From contig JAITVW010000237.1 of the NCBI GenBank assembly GCA_031285605.1, positions 1-8,320 of the forward strand: a stretch of DNA of 8,320 bases. Reading direction: 5' to 3'. Made by a program: the position numbers and the translations under genes. Source of the stretch: Fusobacteriales bacterium. GTDB lineage: Bacteria; Fusobacteriota; Fusobacteriia; Fusobacteriales; Leptotrichiaceae. Numbering within the stretch: the stretch's first letter is position 1; each line of letters starts with the position of its first letter. This document shows, one piece after another, positions 6,425-8,320 of the stretch. The notes below the pieces were generated by a model. The model saw nothing but the letters and a program-made list of their open reading frames with translations. It was not told the DNA's origin and ran no database searches.

Positions 6425-6988
6425 TTAAATATTCTCTTCTTCCAAAATTGCAATTTTAACTTTTAATTCTTTTACTTTTCTGGTATGATAACGTAATTGT
6501 ATTTTTAGAACTTCCAATTCTGTGAGCTCTGATTTCTCACTGTGAGAAATCTCGGCTATTTTTTTTCTGGGATCTTCACTTTTTATGATTTCTATTTTCT
6601 GGTTAGTATCAATATTCATTTTTTTTATATTTTGAACCACTCTTACAGGGAGATTTACGGCATTTCTTATGTTGGTCTCCTGAGCCAGCTTGTATTTATC
6701 AATCATTCTGTAAACATAGTCTTTTTTTAATCCGATTGTTTCAAACCATTCCACAAAAGATCCTGAATGATAGTTAGCCAGAATCTGCTGAGACTCATAT
6801 AAGTTTTTGGCTATTTCATATAAATTTTTTATCATCTGTCTTTGGGAGTTAGAGATGATTTGTTCGCTTTGCAGCAAAAGATCCCTGTCACCCGGCTGTA
6901 TTTCAAATTTATTAAAGTCAAAATTACTTTGATAAAGGTCTAATCCCCTATAGTTAACGTTTTTGCTTAAAATATCTTTTATTGCCAT
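6425..6988 (-). CDS. DUF3102-like DNA-binding/coiled-coil protein, putative ParA partner
   Basis: This 187-residue protein follows the ParA gene directly. Residues 48-105, including NLYEIAKNLYESQQIL (55-70), FVEWFETIGLKKDYVYRMI (78-96) and DKYKLAQ, resemble the DUF3102 pattern of a helix followed by a 'G.F..W....g.....Y.....' segment, which occurs in plasmid and phage proteins beside ParA. A helix-turn-helix around 84-100 is plausible. Residues 152-187 are rich in Leu, Lys and Glu in heptad-like spacing and should form a coiled coil, suggesting dimerisation. None of the usual ParB N-terminal motifs (such as the GERR arginine patch of the CTPase fold) are visible. AAGGAG (7000-6995) lies six bases before the ATG and inside the end of parA. 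The role as centromere-binding adaptor is inferred from position only. Confidence 0.65.
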   Translation of the reverse strand: MAIKDILSKNVNYRGLDLYQSNFDFNKFEIQPGDRDLLLQSEQIISNSQRQMIKNLYEIAKNLYESQQILANYHSGSFVEWFETIGLKKDYVYRMIDKYKLAQETNIRNAVNLPVRVVQNIKKMNIDTNQKIEIIKSEDPRKKIAEISHSEKSELTELEVLKIQLRYHTRKVKELKVKIAILEEENI

Positions 6989-7000
6989 TTATATCTCCTT
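6989..7000 (-). promoter_or_regulatory. overlapping ribosome binding site and TAA|ATG junction
   Basis: The parA stop TAA (6991-6989) is followed immediately by the ATG of the next gene (6988-6986). The ribosome binding site AAGGAG (7000-6995) lies within the last parA codons. This arrangement favours translational coupling and a fixed ratio of the two products. Confidence 0.75.
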
Positions 7001-7762
7001 CTGAAGTTCTTCTATATATTCGTCAACAAGGTTTCTGTAATCAATAGCACCGTTTGAAGAGTTTCTGTAAGTGAAAATGTCAAGCTGTGAATTTACGGCA
7101 TTTATTATATCCTGATTTTCCCTGATGGCTACTTTGGAAAACTGCTGTTCGTCGAAGAAAGACTCCAGACTGTTTTGAAATTCTTTAAATGCAATGGTAT
7201 TCATTTTAGCTCTTATAAGAAAAACTTTTTTTATTTTTAGTTCCGTATTTTGTCTTGAAATATTTTTACTAAGTCCGAGAATATCACGGACACCTGTAAT
7301 ATCCAGATTACTTGCCTGCGTAGGAATAAAAATGTCCTGTGTAGCGTATAAAATTGATGCTGTAAGTGAATTTACAGTTCCTTCCGTATCTATAACAATA
7401 AAATCATATTCTTTGAAAAAGTCAGAAACAAGATTTTTCATTATAAAAGTGGCGGAAACAGTATCAGCATCAAAATAAGAGTCGAATTTAGCAATTTCAT
7501 AATCGGAAATAATAACATCCACACCGTTTTTATGATTTATATATTTTTTCACATCTTCTACAAAACCTTCATTATACTCTTTGATAAGATCAAAAAGAGT
7601 ATTTTCATTTTCCATACCGAGACAGATAGAAACTCCGCCACGAGGATCCGTGTCTATAAGAAGAGTTTTGTATCCCAGACGTGACAGCGCATATGCGAAA
7701 TTTATACTGGAAACAGTTTTACCCGCACCTCCTTTTGGATTTGCGAAAGTGAGTATTTTCAT
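6989..7762 (-). CDS. ParA family ATPase (Soj/MinD-like, partition type)
   Basis: This deviant Walker ATPase has 257 residues, a typical size for Soj-like and small plasmid ParA proteins. The deviant Walker A motif is PKGGAGKT (9-16), with signature Lys10 and P-loop Lys15. Walker A' is LLIDTDPRGG (34-43). Walker B is FIVIDTEGTVN (121-131), where Glu127 and Gly128 replace the more usual Pro after the Asp. The PTQASNLDITGV segment (147-158) is the usual region after Walker B. There is no N-terminal DNA-binding extension, so it is not a self-repressing type Ia ParA. Such proteins bind nucleoid DNA with ATP and move a partner-bound cargo. AAGGAGA (7773-7767) precedes the ATG. The neighbour is a DUF3102-like protein, not a recognisable ParB. 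Cargo could be a plasmid-derived element, the chromosome or a protein assembly. Confidence 0.88.
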   Translation of the reverse strand: MKILTFANPKGGAGKTVSSINFAYALSRLGYKTLLIDTDPRGGVSICLGMENENTLFDLIKEYNEGFVEDVKKYINHKNGVDVIISDYEIAKFDSYFDADTVSATFIMKNLVSDFFKEYDFIVIDTEGTVNSLTASILYATQDIFIPTQASNLDITGVRDILGLSKNISRQNTELKIKKVFLIRAKMNTIAFKEFQNSLESFFDEQQFSKVAIRENQDIINAVNSQLDIFTYRNSSNGAIDYRNLVDEYIEELQKEI

Positions 7763-7794
7763 AGTTTCTCCTTCTTTCTTTAATATTTAATATA

Positions 7795-7823
7795 AATATA
7801 CCATAAAGTATGTATTTCTACAA
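7795..7823 (-). promoter_or_regulatory. minus-strand promoter for the parA unit
   Basis: On the minus strand TTGTAG (7823-7818) and TATATT (7800-7795) are separated by 17 nt. TGG directly before the -10 gives an extended -10. The parA start is at 7762, about 33 nt downstream. The -35 side lies within a few bases of the divergent plus-strand promoter. An imperfect AAATAC/GTATATTT inverted repeat spans the spacer and -10 and could hold an operator. Confidence 0.45.
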
Positions 7824-7832
7824 CAAATAATA

Positions 7833-7841
7833 TGTTATAAT
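7833..7841 (+). promoter_or_regulatory. plus-strand extended -10 promoter for the Dabb gene
   Basis: TGTTATAAT (7833-7841) is a perfect extended -10. No good -35 lies 17 nt upstream, where the minus-strand promoter's -35 sits instead. The two promoters are divergent and nearly overlap. The start codon is 82 nt downstream, leaving an A-rich leader with no obvious hairpin. Confidence 0.45.
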
Positions 7842-7923
7842 AATGCAGAAATAAAAAAACAGATACAGCTTAAGTATATTCAAAAAAGAAAAGAATATAA
7901 ATAAAAAAATCCGGGAGGAAAAA

Positions 7924-8211
7924 ATGATAATCCATATTGTATTTTTTAAACTAAAAAATTATCCAGAGGGAATAAAAGAATTAAAAGAGAATATCACAGC
8001 TTTAAAGGATAAAATAAAAGAAATAAGAAAAATTCAGATAGGCGTGGATTTCAGCAGAGAAGACCGTTCTTATGATCTTGCTTTGTATTCTGCTTTTGAT
8101 ACAAAAGAGGATTTAGAGTCATATGCAGTAAATAAAGATCATCTGGAAGTGATAAATAATTATGTCAAAGTATACTGTGACCATACAAAGATCGTAGATT
8201 TCGAGAAATAA
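7924..8211 (+). CDS. Dabb family protein (stress-responsive alpha/beta barrel domain)
   Basis: This single-domain protein of 95 residues has the dimeric alpha/beta barrel (Dabb) fold. Recognisable parts are the N-terminal strand MIIHIVFFKLK (1-11) with the conserved His4, the central VDFSREDRSYDLALYSAFD (41-59), the KEDLESYAVNKDHLEVI stretch (61-77), and a C-terminal strand DHTKIVDFE (86-94). The family includes plant stress-induced proteins and small bacterial proteins of mostly unknown function; some relatives are enzymes or heme-binding. GGGAGG at 7913-7918 gives a clear start. It is transcribed away from the parA unit. No link in function is evident. No terminator was seen after it. Confidence 0.88.
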   Translation: MIIHIVFFKLKNYPEGIKELKENITALKDKIKEIRKIQIGVDFSREDRSYDLALYSAFDTKEDLESYAVNKDHLEVINNYVKVYCDHTKIVDFEK

Positions 8212-8223
8212 ATTCTGTGAGAT

Positions 8224-8310
8224 ATGAGGATGAACATAGAAAGAACTTTTAAAGGGGTAAAGCCGGCTGTTTTTATACTTGTGATAATGACAAAGAAAGA
8301 AAATGTATAA
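8224..8310 (+). CDS. possible small ORF, 28 codons, doubtful
   Basis: ATG at 8224 (or 8230, preceded by TGAGG at 8225-8229) opens a frame to a TAA at 8308-8310. The middle, PAVFILVIM, is hydrophobic with charged ends, so a small membrane peptide is conceivable. There is no strong ribosome binding site for the first ATG and nothing recognisable. It may equally be leader sequence for a gene beginning beyond the window; an ATG at 8303 opens a frame that runs off the edge. Confidence 0.15.
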   Translation: MRMNIERTFKGVKPAVFILVIMTKKENV

Positions 8311-8320
8311 ATCAAAAGAG

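Noticed and set aside
2112..7762. mnmG and parA in one window as a sign of the replication origin (mnmG-rsmG-parA-parB cluster)
   Set aside because: The ParA unit is on the opposite strand, 3 kb away, has no rsmG, and lacks a canonical ParB. No DnaA-box cluster was noticed. The proximity is not evidence enough.
7194..7790. Plus-strand frames opposite parA
   Set aside because: The minus-strand ParA motifs (PKGGAGKT, LLIDTDP, FIVIDTEG) are unambiguous, so these are antisense shadows.
8250..8280. Terminator after the Dabb gene at AGCCGGCT followed by Ts
   Set aside because: AGCCGGCT is an 8-bp palindrome with no room for a loop, so it cannot form a standard terminator hairpin.
1..8320. CRISPR arrays, insertion sequences, tRNA or rRNA genes
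   Set aside because: No regularly spaced repeats, transposase motifs or tRNA cloverleaf sequences were recognised on either strand.

Overview
This is a low-GC bacterial window with strong AGGAGG-type ribosome binding sites, frequent AGA/AGG arginine codons and ordinary sigma-70 promoters. The MnmG variant (SCNPSIGGPGKS instead of the usual SCNPAIGGIAKG) and the overall composition recall Fusobacteriota, perhaps a Leptotrichia/Sebaldella-type organism. That placement is from memory of family sequences and was not checked by a search.

Layout. 1-721: the possible tail of an upstream gene, then a ribulose-phosphate/allulose-phosphate 3-epimerase. 750-2014: a promoter followed by a nitroreductase and a thiamine pyrophosphokinase 16 nt apart. 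2037-4014: an extended -10 promoter, mnmG (tRNA wobble-uridine modification) and an intrinsic terminator. 4130-5889: a promoter, an ACT-domain protein (UPF0237), a PFL/UPF0210 protein and a strong terminator. 5890-6424: no intact gene. Its left part (5917-6129, minus strand) is a decayed C-terminal fragment of fdhD, and its right part holds several short repeats and inverted repeats. 6425-7762 (minus strand): a two-gene unit with a ParA-type ATPase followed, at a TAA|ATG junction, by a small DUF3102-like/coiled-coil protein in the place where a ParB partner would be expected. 7795-8211: divergent promoters and a small Dabb-domain protein on the plus strand. 8212-8320: no clear gene.

Most of the window is chromosomal housekeeping in short plus-strand operons, each with its own promoter. 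The 5.9-7.8 kb part is different. It is on the opposite strand and combines a gene remnant, repeats and a partition-like cassette of the kind usually found on plasmids or integrated elements. This makes it the most accessory-looking part of the window. No transposase, integrase, CRISPR array, tRNA or rRNA was seen. The best candidates for something unusual are the ParA/DUF3102-like pair and the dead fdhD beside it.
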